A stretch of 64,000 nt of DNA from Alistipes shahii WAL 8301 (GTDB lineage: Bacteria; Bacteroidota; Bacteroidia; Bacteroidales; Rikenellaceae), in assembly GCF_025145845.1 (NCBI RefSeq), contig NZ_CP102253.1, positions 434,001 to 498,000 on the forward strand, written 5' to 3'. Below the pieces are notes generated by a model that had not been told where the DNA came from, made no database searches, and saw only the letters and a program-made list of their open reading frames with translations. Both the position numbers and the translations under genes were made by a program. Each line of letters opens with the position of its first letter. Within the stretch, counting starts at the first letter, position 1. Positions 1 to 7,076 of the stretch are shown piece after piece.

Positions 1-1073
1 ACGACGTTGTAAACCTTGTAGCCCAGTCCCCAGACATCGGCCGGAGCCTCCTCGCCGTGCTTGTAACCGGCATACGAATAATCGAGCAGGACGTTATCCG
101 CAGTTCCGGCCTTAAAATTCCGCCATGCCAGAGCGGCGTTGACATCCACCTGCTCGTCGAGCAGCGTCACATTCAGCGTGACGAGTTTCCGGTATTTCCT
201 GTCCGAATAGACCGTCACCGAGACCGCCGCCTGCTGCGAAGCGGCGTCGAACGTCGCGGGAGCCTTGACCGTCAGCGTCGTCTCGCCAAGCACGGCCGTC
301 CAGCCCGCAGGAGCGTCGATCACCGCCTCGGCGACGTTGTTCTGCACGACCTCGAAAGCCCGGGTCTCCCCGAGGCGGAAAGTCTCGTTGTCGGAAGCCG
401 TCACCGTCAGTCCGAAATCGTCGAAGACGGGAAGCGTGAGTTTTTCGCCGTCGAGCAGTTCGACCGCCAAAAGTCCGGTCGTCGCGTCGTAAGTCACCGA
501 CTTGAAAGCCGAACTGTAACTGACGACGACTTTATCCCCCAAGGCATTGACCGGCTGTCCGTTTTGCAAAAGCGGCGCGTAGGTCACCCCGCCGTCGAGG
601 CTCACGAGCCACTCCCCGTCGGCCGAAACCTTCAGCTGCGGGGTGACGCCCTCGGCGCCGGGCTTATGGTCGCCGCCCGAAACGGGCCATGCCGAAACGT
701 ACTCTCCGCCGACCTTCAGCCGCTCGGAAGTGGCTCCGCCGTCGAGGCTCACGGTCCAGTAGCCCTCGGCGTCGATGCCCATGACGGGAACCAGCGCCTC
801 GATCTTCTCACCGAGGATGACGGGCAGCCGGGTTCCGTCGCTCAACTCGATCTCGTACCCCTTTGCGTTGGGTTCGATCCCGACGATGATCGTCGACTCG
901 TCCATCAACTTGTGGAGCGCCACGATGGAGGTGTTCACGCTGCCGATCTTCGCCTCCAGCGCAATCACCCGGTCGCGCAGGCTCCCGATCTCGTCGCGGA
1001 TGCCGTCGGTGTTCTCACACGATTGCAGCACAAAGGCCGAGGCCGCTGCAATCCACAAAAACAATTTATTCAT
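1..1073 (-). CDS. PL29-like / DUF4988 lipoprotein, N-terminal part (cut by left edge)
   Basis: About 357 residues are visible; the C-terminus lies outside the window. The ATG at 1073 opens a lipoprotein signal with lipobox Cys19 (VLQSC). Residues about 22-58 have heptad-like spacing (IRDEIGSLRDRVIALEAKIG) typical of the coiled-coil stalk in DUF4988 proteins. Two similar segments follow, each with a WTVSLDGG/WLVSLDGG core, as in that family. Near the edge the motif DYSYAGYKHGEE resembles the start of the DUF4955/PL29 beta-helix domain, the family of a Bacteroides chondroitin/hyaluronan lyase. It is last in the leftward GH88-PL8-sulfatase operon, 13 bases after the sulfatase stop, which fits glycosaminoglycan cleavage at the cell surface. 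The family call is from motif memory and the catalytic part is not visible. Confidence 0.75.
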   Translation of the reverse strand, partial: MNKLFLWIAAASAFVLQSCENTDGIRDEIGSLRDRVIALEAKIGSVNTSIVALHKLMDESTIIVGIEPNAKGYEIELSDGTRLPVILGEKIEALVPVMGIDAEGYWTVSLDGGATSERLKVGGEYVSAWPVSGGDHKPGAEGVTPQLKVSADGEWLVSLDGGVTYAPLLQNGQPVNALGDKVVVSYSSAFKSVTYDATTGLLAVELLDGEKLTLPVFDDFGLTVTASDNETFRLGETRAFEVVQNNVAEAVIDAPAGWTAVLGETTLTVKAPATFDAASQQAAVSVTVYSDRKYRKLVTLNVTLLDEQVDVNAALAWRNFKAGTADNVLLDYSYAGYKHGEEAPADVWGLGYKVYNV

Positions 1074-1086
1074 ATCCGATTGATTG

Positions 1087-2625
1087 TTAGTTATTCGTAT
1101 CATAGGGAACCACGTCGGACAAGACGCCCTCGCGGAACCACACGTCGTCGTTGTCGCGCAGCAACACGGCCAGTTCGCGGCACAGCGCGGCGAACAGCGC
1201 AGGATGCTCCTCCGGCGCGAGGTTGTGCAGCTGGTAGGGATCGGCCGCATCGTCGAACATCAGCACGCGTTCGAGCGTCCCGTCGCGGCCGATGCGCAGC
1301 TCCATCGTATGCGTTGCGGTCTTCACCCCGCGCGCCTGGGCGAAGAAGCCGCGGACCAGTCCGTCGGCATCGCGCCCGCCGTCGAGGTTGCGCATGTAAA
1401 GGGCAGCGCGCGGGCGTTCGGGCTGCACGGCGTCCTGCCGCAGCACGGCCGAGTAGTCGCGCCCCTCGACACTCGCGGGAATCCGCTCCCCGAGGCCCGC
1501 CAGCCCCAGCAGCGTCGGCATGATGTCGGGCGTCGAGAGCAGCAGATCGTCCACACGGTGCGGCACCCGCCCCGGATAGCGCACCAGAAAGGGAATGTTC
1601 AGCGACTCGCGCCAGATCGAGTTCTTGGGGTCGTCGGTCGAATGGCTGGTCATCGTCTCGCCGTGGTCCGAAGCGAAGACCACGATCGTGTTCTCCGTAA
1701 GCCCCGCCCTGTCCAGCGCAGCGAGCAGGCGGCCGAACTCACGGTCGATACCGCTCACGTTGGCGAAATAGTAACGCACGGCGGCGGCCTTGGCCATCGT
1801 CGTGTCGGCGTTGTCGCGCACGAGCAGCTCGGTCAGCGACTTGTCCTTGTAACGTTCATACCCCTCCAGGTCGCAGTCGTCGGTCGAAGCGTAAGGCGAA
1901 TGCGGCGGATTCATGCCGATCATCATCAGGAACGGTTTTCCCGGATCGCGCACGCCGCCCTTGTTTTCGATATATTCGATGGCTTTCGAAACTTCGTGCC
2001 GCGGCGACCACTCGTCGACATCGTGACGGTTGCCGTCGGTATCCCAGTAATGGGGATGCTTGTGCACGTCGTAGGTGCCGTAGGAGTACCAGTAGTTGAA
2101 CCCGTGGCGGCGTTCGGGCGGCGTGTAGGCGTCCCACTCGGGAACAGCGTCGCTGACGTAGGTTCCCGGACGCTGGGGGTTGTTCTTCGTCGGGAAGTCG
2201 GCGTGCAGCTTGCCGATGTAGGCGCAGTCGTAGCCCGCCGCCGAGAAGACGTCGCCGATACACTCGGCGTCCTCGCGCAGCGAACTTTCGGGACGCTCCG
2301 ACATGCAGTTCAGCACCACGCCGTTCCGCTCGGGATACATGCCCGAAAGCAACATGCCCCGGTGGGGGCTGCTCACGGGGAAATTGCTCACCGCCTCGGT
2401 CAGCACCGTGGCTTCGCGGGCGAAGCGGTCGAGGTTGGGCGTTGCGACCGGATCGCCCTTCCACCCCACCTCGGCGGCGAACTCCGGATCGCTCCAGAAC
2501 CCCAGCGAGGAGTTGCGATACTGGTCCGGAAATACGTAGATCACGTTGGGGCGCCCGGTCTCCGACTGCCCGCAGGCCGTCAGGGCGAGGCCCGCAAACG
2601 GAATTGCAATTCTAATTTTCAACAT
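1087..2625 (-). CDS. Ser-type sulfatase lipoprotein, probably glycosaminoglycan-specific
   Basis: A 512-residue S1-family sulfatase removing sulfate esters from glycosaminoglycan fragments. Lipobox TAC gives Cys18, so it is a lipoprotein. The formylglycine motif is S85-S-P-H-R89: a serine replaces the cysteine seen in many sulfatases, so activation should need an anaerobic radical-SAM maturase, not seen in this window. Metal ligands are expected at D34-Q35 (FPDQYRN) and in the DHGET motif near residue 310. The gene follows the PL8 stop by 6 bases, in the order GH88, PL8, sulfatase, PL29-like. The same enzyme types cluster in the Bacteroides thetaiotaomicron chondroitin sulfate locus, where the sulfatase is an endo-acting 4-O-sulfatase. 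That specificity is only inferred here; the 2-O- or 6-O-position cannot be excluded. Confidence 0.9.
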   Translation of the reverse strand: MLKIRIAIPFAGLALTACGQSETGRPNVIYVFPDQYRNSSLGFWSDPEFAAEVGWKGDPVATPNLDRFAREATVLTEAVSNFPVSSPHRGMLLSGMYPERNGVVLNCMSERPESSLREDAECIGDVFSAAGYDCAYIGKLHADFPTKNNPQRPGTYVSDAVPEWDAYTPPERRHGFNYWYSYGTYDVHKHPHYWDTDGNRHDVDEWSPRHEVSKAIEYIENKGGVRDPGKPFLMMIGMNPPHSPYASTDDCDLEGYERYKDKSLTELLVRDNADTTMAKAAAVRYYFANVSGIDREFGRLLAALDRAGLTENTIVVFASDHGETMTSHSTDDPKNSIWRESLNIPFLVRYPGRVPHRVDDLLLSTPDIMPTLLGLAGLGERIPASVEGRDYSAVLRQDAVQPERPRAALYMRNLDGGRDADGLVRGFFAQARGVKTATHTMELRIGRDGTLERVLMFDDAADPYQLHNLAPEEHPALFAALCRELAVLLRDNDDVWFREGVLSDVVPYDTNN

Positions 2626-2631
2626 CGTGTC

Positions 2632-5600
2632 TTATTTCATTTCAATCAGGTTCACTTCGCGCGTCGCACCTTCGCGGCACGTGAAGATCAAAGCGGTGTT
2701 TTCGCCCGCGGGTTCGATCCGGCACTCCGGCCTATCGTCTGCGGACTGCCAGCGGCCGCGGATCACGACCTCCAGCTGCGACTCTCCCGAGGGATTGTCG
2801 ATCCACTTGCGGGAGTAGACGCTCCGCTCGGCGCGCCTGCCGTCGGCATCGAACACCTCGTCGCTCGGCCCCTCGTAGAAACGCAGGTCGGGGTCCGCAG
2901 CGCTCACCGTCAGCCCTTCGCCATCCCCGCCGATCATCACCAGCGAAGGCAGCGAAACGCTTTCCAGCAACCCCTCGCCCACCTTACCGGCCGCAAAAAG
3001 GGCATAGCCCGTAATGCCCGACGGCCTGTCGCGCAGGATATGCGCCGAGGCGTCGCGGCGCAGCACCTCGTAGGGAAGTTCCCGCGCGTAGCGGGCCGCC
3101 TCTTCGTCCGAAGCGTGCACGGCCAGCATGTATTCGTACCCGCCGCCGCTGACGGACCCGCTGCCGTGATCTATCCACGCCGTTGCGAAATTGTTCTGCG
3201 TCGGGGCGTCGGTCTCCTCGTCGAGCGAACGCTGAAGTGATTTCGAAACGACTACCCTACCTTTCGGCACGAAGTAAGCGTTGCGCAGGTTGTCGCGCAG
3301 GACGGCGCCGCCCGCAAGTTCGGCCCGGTAGGGGAACTGCGTCACCGCCTCGCCGTTCACGACGAGCGGATCGGCCGCGTCCGCCAGAAAATTCTGGAAC
3401 AGCGTCGTATGCACACCGCCCTCGGCCTTGTTTTCGATGTCGGAACCCATACAGACGATGCGGTTGTCGAAGAAAAACCACGACTTGCGCGCCCGCAGCG
3501 AACCGTTGTATTTGTCGTGCTCGTGGAGTTCCATCGCGAACACCCCGTCGCGGCCCCTGTGGCTGACGCCTCCGGCGAAGGCCTCGTCGGAGAGGAGCAT
3601 CTCCTCGTAGCCCGACGCGGTGTCGACGTTCCGGATATCGGCCTTCATCCGCTCCATCGGGATTTCGAGCGCCGTCGTCCCGGGAATGTGCCGCCAGTCC
3701 CAGCCCTCCTGCCGGAACCCGCTGCCGAAGGCGCTCACGGGATCGCCGTCTGCAAGCAGCTGCATGCTGCCGTGCGTCAGGTAGCGACCGTAGTGGTTGG
3801 CTCCCTGGTAAATCTCCGCCGACCAGAGATAGCGGCTGTGGCCCGCGACGGTCACCAGCCAGTCGGCGCGCCGGTGCGACACCGAGGCATTGTAGCCGTA
3901 GACGCGGTTCCCCGCAGGCGAAGGTTCGGGAGCGAAGCCCTTTTCGGCGAACAGCCGCGTATAAGCGTCTTTTCCTTTGGCCACGCGCAGGTAGGCGGCG
4001 GCCAGCTCCGGGTCGATCTCCCCGCGGCCGTCGGGCGTACCCGCGACGGCCAGCCGGGCATAATGCCACGGGACCAGTTCTCCGCGGCCGTCGGGATGAC
4101 GGCCCGAAAGGGCCAGCGGAAACGACCGCAGGTTGCAGTAGAAGCGCATTTCGAGCAGCGCGCGTTTCAGAACGGCATGGCTTTCGGCGCTCACCGCGAA
4201 CTGCGTCTTCGACAACAGCCACACGGCATTCACGGCCCCGCCGCTGAACCCGTCCACGGCATAGGCCGGGTAGTGACGCCGGTGGTGGAAGACCGTGCCG
4301 TCGCTCTTGAAGCAGGGCCCGGTCCCCTCGGTGACCTTATATCCGTTGTCGACCCAGCGGGAGAACGCCTCCAGCCAGGCCGCTTTCACCGGGGTGTCCG
4401 GGAGCATCACGATGCTCGCCAGACGGCCGACGAGCGAGGTGTTGAACGCGTCGATGTCCATCCCCGGCTCCGCCGGCGGAAGTTTCACCTCGCCCACGCC
4501 CGAAAACCACTCCATAGCCTGCTGCACGTCGTGTTCCAGCCCGGCGCGACGCAGCACGTCGCGCATGATGACGGGAGCCGTGTAAAAATTGCGCATGCTG
4601 TACCCCAGGTGGTGCAGGGTTCCCTGCGCACTTCCCGCGGCGAAGCCCTGATCCAGAAGATGCCGCGTCAGCAGCACATACATCCGCTCCAGCTCCGCCC
4701 GCTCGGCGGCGTCCGCAGCGGCATCGTGGGCCACGGCGACCTGGAACAGGAAGTCGTTGTATTTGCGCAGCGTCTGGCCGTTGTCGTTGAACAGTTTGCC
4801 GACATCGGGATGGCCCAGATTGATATAGGTCTCGGCATAGCGCACGAACCAGATCGGCTTGCCCCGAAGCGTCCCGTCGGGATTTTCCGCAATGCCGTAT
4901 GCGTCGAAGCGTTTGCGCAGGGTCTTCATCGCCATCGGCTTCCGGCCTTCGAGCAGCAGTTCGCGCAGACGCCGTTCGACGGTCGCCATATCGCGCCGCT
5001 CCCCCTCACCGACCGCGGCGGGGAGTGCGGGCATCGGATTGCGCCACGATTGCAGCAGCGTGAGCCAGTGGCTCGTGGTCGCGGCGTTGATGAACGGCGC
5101 CTGGAAATCGGCCGTATGGTGCCGCACGTCCTGAAACGAGGAGAGAATCAGGTGGTCGAAATACAACTCGCCCCGTTCGACGCCCTCCGCCGTGACGACC
5201 AGTTCGTCCATCCCCTCCTCGGGCCGGCCCTGCATGTCGCGGTCGAAAGCCACCCATGCCCCGCGCCAGCCGGTGAACTCCAGTCCGTAGTCGAACCACG
5301 CGCAGGTGCGCCCCTCCTTGCGGAACTCGAAACGCAATTTCCCGTCGAGCGCCTTCGGGGCGTAGACCCAGAACACGAAGGTCGAAACGGAGGTCTCCCT
5401 GGGATTGGGATTTTCCGACAGGTAACCCACCGGGGATTCGATGCGCACCCGGGCGCCCGCCCGCGACCATTGCCAGCGGAGCGCGTGCGCGCCGTGCTTG
5501 TAATGGTCGCCCGAGACGGACAGCGACGAGCCTTCCGACGCCGTGAAAGGCGCCGCAGACTCCTCGAACGAAAGAATCCGCGCATCGGCGACCTCCCGCA

Positions 5601-5664
5601 CCGACTGCGCCGGTGCGGCCCACGACCACACCGACGCAGCGGCGAGAAACAACAGTTTATACAT
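2632..5664 (-). CDS. PL8 polysaccharide lyase (chondroitinase ABC/hyaluronate lyase-like)
   Basis: A 1010-residue lyase that beta-eliminates uronate linkages in chondroitin or hyaluronan. It has a signal peptide (about residues 1-20), an N-terminal beta-sandwich (about 28-180, with SGDHYKHGAHALRWQW as in chondroitinase ABC), an alpha-toroid (about 200-560) and a C-terminal beta-sandwich region. The segment at residues 451-469 aligns with the chondroitinase ABC active site and keeps the catalytic His461 and Tyr468 (HHRRHYPAY). Length fits the chondroitinase ABC type. It is 11 bases after the GH88 gene and 6 before the sulfatase, so the three are co-transcribed. A paralogue lies divergently at 7077-10028. 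The exact substrate (chondroitin 4-S, 6-S or hyaluronan) cannot be read from sequence. Confidence 0.93.
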   Translation of the reverse strand: MYKLLFLAAASVWSWAAPAQSVREVADARILSFEESAAPFTASEGSSLSVSGDHYKHGAHALRWQWSRAGARVRIESPVGYLSENPNPRETSVSTFVFWVYAPKALDGKLRFEFRKEGRTCAWFDYGLEFTGWRGAWVAFDRDMQGRPEEGMDELVVTAEGVERGELYFDHLILSSFQDVRHHTADFQAPFINAATTSHWLTLLQSWRNPMPALPAAVGEGERRDMATVERRLRELLLEGRKPMAMKTLRKRFDAYGIAENPDGTLRGKPIWFVRYAETYINLGHPDVGKLFNDNGQTLRKYNDFLFQVAVAHDAAADAAERAELERMYVLLTRHLLDQGFAAGSAQGTLHHLGYSMRNFYTAPVIMRDVLRRAGLEHDVQQAMEWFSGVGEVKLPPAEPGMDIDAFNTSLVGRLASIVMLPDTPVKAAWLEAFSRWVDNGYKVTEGTGPCFKSDGTVFHHRRHYPAYAVDGFSGGAVNAVWLLSKTQFAVSAESHAVLKRALLEMRFYCNLRSFPLALSGRHPDGRGELVPWHYARLAVAGTPDGRGEIDPELAAAYLRVAKGKDAYTRLFAEKGFAPEPSPAGNRVYGYNASVSHRRADWLVTVAGHSRYLWSAEIYQGANHYGRYLTHGSMQLLADGDPVSAFGSGFRQEGWDWRHIPGTTALEIPMERMKADIRNVDTASGYEEMLLSDEAFAGGVSHRGRDGVFAMELHEHDKYNGSLRARKSWFFFDNRIVCMGSDIENKAEGGVHTTLFQNFLADAADPLVVNGEAVTQFPYRAELAGGAVLRDNLRNAYFVPKGRVVVSKSLQRSLDEETDAPTQNNFATAWIDHGSGSVSGGGYEYMLAVHASDEEAARYARELPYEVLRRDASAHILRDRPSGITGYALFAAGKVGEGLLESVSLPSLVMIGGDGEGLTVSAADPDLRFYEGPSDEVFDADGRRAERSVYSRKWIDNPSGESQLEVVIRGRWQSADDRPECRIEPAGENTALIFTCREGATREVNLIEMK

Positions 5665-5675
5665 GGGCGTCCGGT

Positions 5676-6890
5676 TTAAAACAAAGGTTCGCCCGCCTCC
5701 AAGCGGCCCTTGCGGATCAGCGCCTCAAGGAAATAGTAATCTGCGTAGTTCAGCGGCACGTCGATATTGCTGCCGTGCGGGATGCTGCCCACGGAGTGCA
5801 TCAGCAGGAACCCACCGTTGCCGCCCACCGGAGCGCGGTAGGCCGGCGACGAGAGCGACTCGACGATCCGGTCGGCCTTCTGCTTATACAGCCCGTCCCC
5901 CGTATAGGTGTACATTTCGTAGAACGCCGAAGCGATGATGGCCGCCGTCGAGACGTCGCGCGGTTCATTGGGAATGTTCGGCGCATCGTAATCCCAGTAG
6001 GGAACCAGATCGGCGGGCATGTTCTTGTCGTCGAGCATGAAACCGGCCACCTTCCGCGCATGGTCGAGGTAGCGTTTGTCGCCCGTGTAACGGTAGCAGG
6101 CCGTATAGCCGTAGACGGCCCATGCCTGTCCGCGCGCCCACGCCGAATCGTCGGCATAGCCCTGCGCCGTGCAGCGTCCGCGCACGTCGCCCGTCGTCAG
6201 GTCGTAGTCCACGACGTGATAGCAGCTGTAATCGTCGCGGAAGTGCTCCTTCATCGTTCGGTCGGCATGCTTCACCGCGATATTATAATAGGTGCTGTCG
6301 CCCGAAAACTCCGTGGCCTTGAACATCAGTTCGAGATTCATCATGTTGTCGATGATCACCGGGCACTGCCAGCCGCGCTCGCCCTGCCAGCCGCGGTCGG
6401 CGTCCCACGACTGGATGACGCCCGGCACCGGCCGGAAACGCGTCGCGAGCGACTTGGCCGTCTGGACGATCACATCCTCGTAGCCGGGTATGTTTTTCAG
6501 CCGCAGTCCGTTGCCGTAGCTGTCGTAGACCATGAAGCCCACGTCGTGATGCCATTGCAGGTACTGCACCGAATCGAGGATCTCGGTATGCTTCCGTGCG
6601 CGCGCGGCCCATGCCTCGTCGCCCGTCAGTTCGTACATGTACCACAGCGTCCCGGCGAAGAAACCGCTCACCCAGTCGTCGACGGGCACGTAGTCGATCC
6701 GCCCGTTCTTCCAGGTCGAGGGGATGCGGATCACACCGCCCGTCTCGCTCGAATCGGCCAGCATGCCGATCTGCTTTTCGGCGACGGCGATGTTTTCGTC
6801 AATGATCGAAGCGCGCTTCGAAGGCTGCGAGCAGGCGGCAGCCCCTGCCAGGAGGAGCGCGACGGTCGCATATTTAAATAAGATCTTCAT
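5676..6890 (-). CDS. GH88 unsaturated glucuronyl hydrolase lipoprotein
   Basis: A 404-residue alpha6/alpha6-barrel enzyme that removes the 4,5-unsaturated uronic acid from disaccharides made by PL8 lyases, the step after depolymerisation. Lipobox GAAAC gives Cys20. The two catalytic aspartates of GH88 are visible: Asp116 in QWHHDVGFMVYDSYGNG and Asp181 in IIDNMMNLE. The downstream VDDWVSGFFAG-type and HADRTMKEHF segments also match the family. It is the first gene of the leftward operon. Its promoter (TTG at 6968-6970, TACCTTTG at 6942-6949 on the minus strand) is followed by a palindrome at 6915-6928 at about +7 to +20, a typical repressor position. Confidence 0.95.
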   Translation of the reverse strand: MKILFKYATVALLLAGAAACSQPSKRASIIDENIAVAEKQIGMLADSSETGGVIRIPSTWKNGRIDYVPVDDWVSGFFAGTLWYMYELTGDEAWAARARKHTEILDSVQYLQWHHDVGFMVYDSYGNGLRLKNIPGYEDVIVQTAKSLATRFRPVPGVIQSWDADRGWQGERGWQCPVIIDNMMNLELMFKATEFSGDSTYYNIAVKHADRTMKEHFRDDYSCYHVVDYDLTTGDVRGRCTAQGYADDSAWARGQAWAVYGYTACYRYTGDKRYLDHARKVAGFMLDDKNMPADLVPYWDYDAPNIPNEPRDVSTAAIIASAFYEMYTYTGDGLYKQKADRIVESLSSPAYRAPVGGNGGFLLMHSVGSIPHGSNIDVPLNYADYYFLEALIRKGRLEAGEPLF

Positions 6891-6914
6891 AAATTAGGTG
6901 ATTAACATGATTAT

Positions 6915-6928
6915 TTTGGTAAACCAAA
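6915..6928. promoter_or_regulatory. Candidate operator 1, TTTGGTAAACCAAA
   Basis: A 14-bp palindrome (arms TTTGGT/ACCAAA) between the GH88 -7 box and its start codon. A near-identical palindrome (TTTGGCGAACCAAT) lies at 7031-7044 over the divergent promoter. The shared core TTGG-N4-CCAA suggests one regulator controls both arms. The LacI-type regulator at 21174 is the best local candidate, but this pairing is inferred. Confidence 0.55.
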
Positions 6929-6941
6929 TCAGCTTTTCGGA

Positions 6942-6970
6942 CAAAGGTAAAGTTTTTTTCGGACTTGCAA
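6942..6970 (-). promoter_or_regulatory. Promoter of the GH88-PL8-sulfatase operon
   Basis: On the minus strand a TTG at 6970-6968 is followed after 18 bases by TACCTTTG at 6949-6942, matching the Bacteroidetes TAnnTTTG -7 box. The spacing is one base shorter than usual. It would give a leader of about 45 bases before the start at 6890. Confidence 0.5.
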
Positions 6971-7030
6971 CATATTTTAATAATCTTTTCTGATGAATGT
7001 AAAATTTTTATTATTTTCTCTTTGAAAAAT

Positions 7031-7061
7031 TTTGGCGAACCAATTTCTTTATTTATTTTTG
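7031..7061 (+). promoter_or_regulatory. Promoter of the PL8-susCD operon with overlapping operator 2
   Basis: TTTG at 7031-7034, a 19-base spacer and TATTTTTG at 7054-7061 fit the Bacteroidetes -33/-7 consensus. The palindrome TTTGGCGAACCAAT at 7031-7044 covers the -33 element, so a protein bound there should block RNA polymerase. The predicted leader before the ATG at 7077 is short, about 10 bases. Confidence 0.6.
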
Positions 7062-7076
7062 ACCAAATATGAATCT

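Noticed and set aside
3409..5679. Long plus-strand open frame (756 residues) opposite the PL8 gene
   Set aside because: It is a GC-driven shadow of the PL8 gene, has Arg/Val/His-rich low-information sequence and no family motifs. The same applies to other long frames opposite or inside real genes, such as 1084-3240 and 7119-9992.
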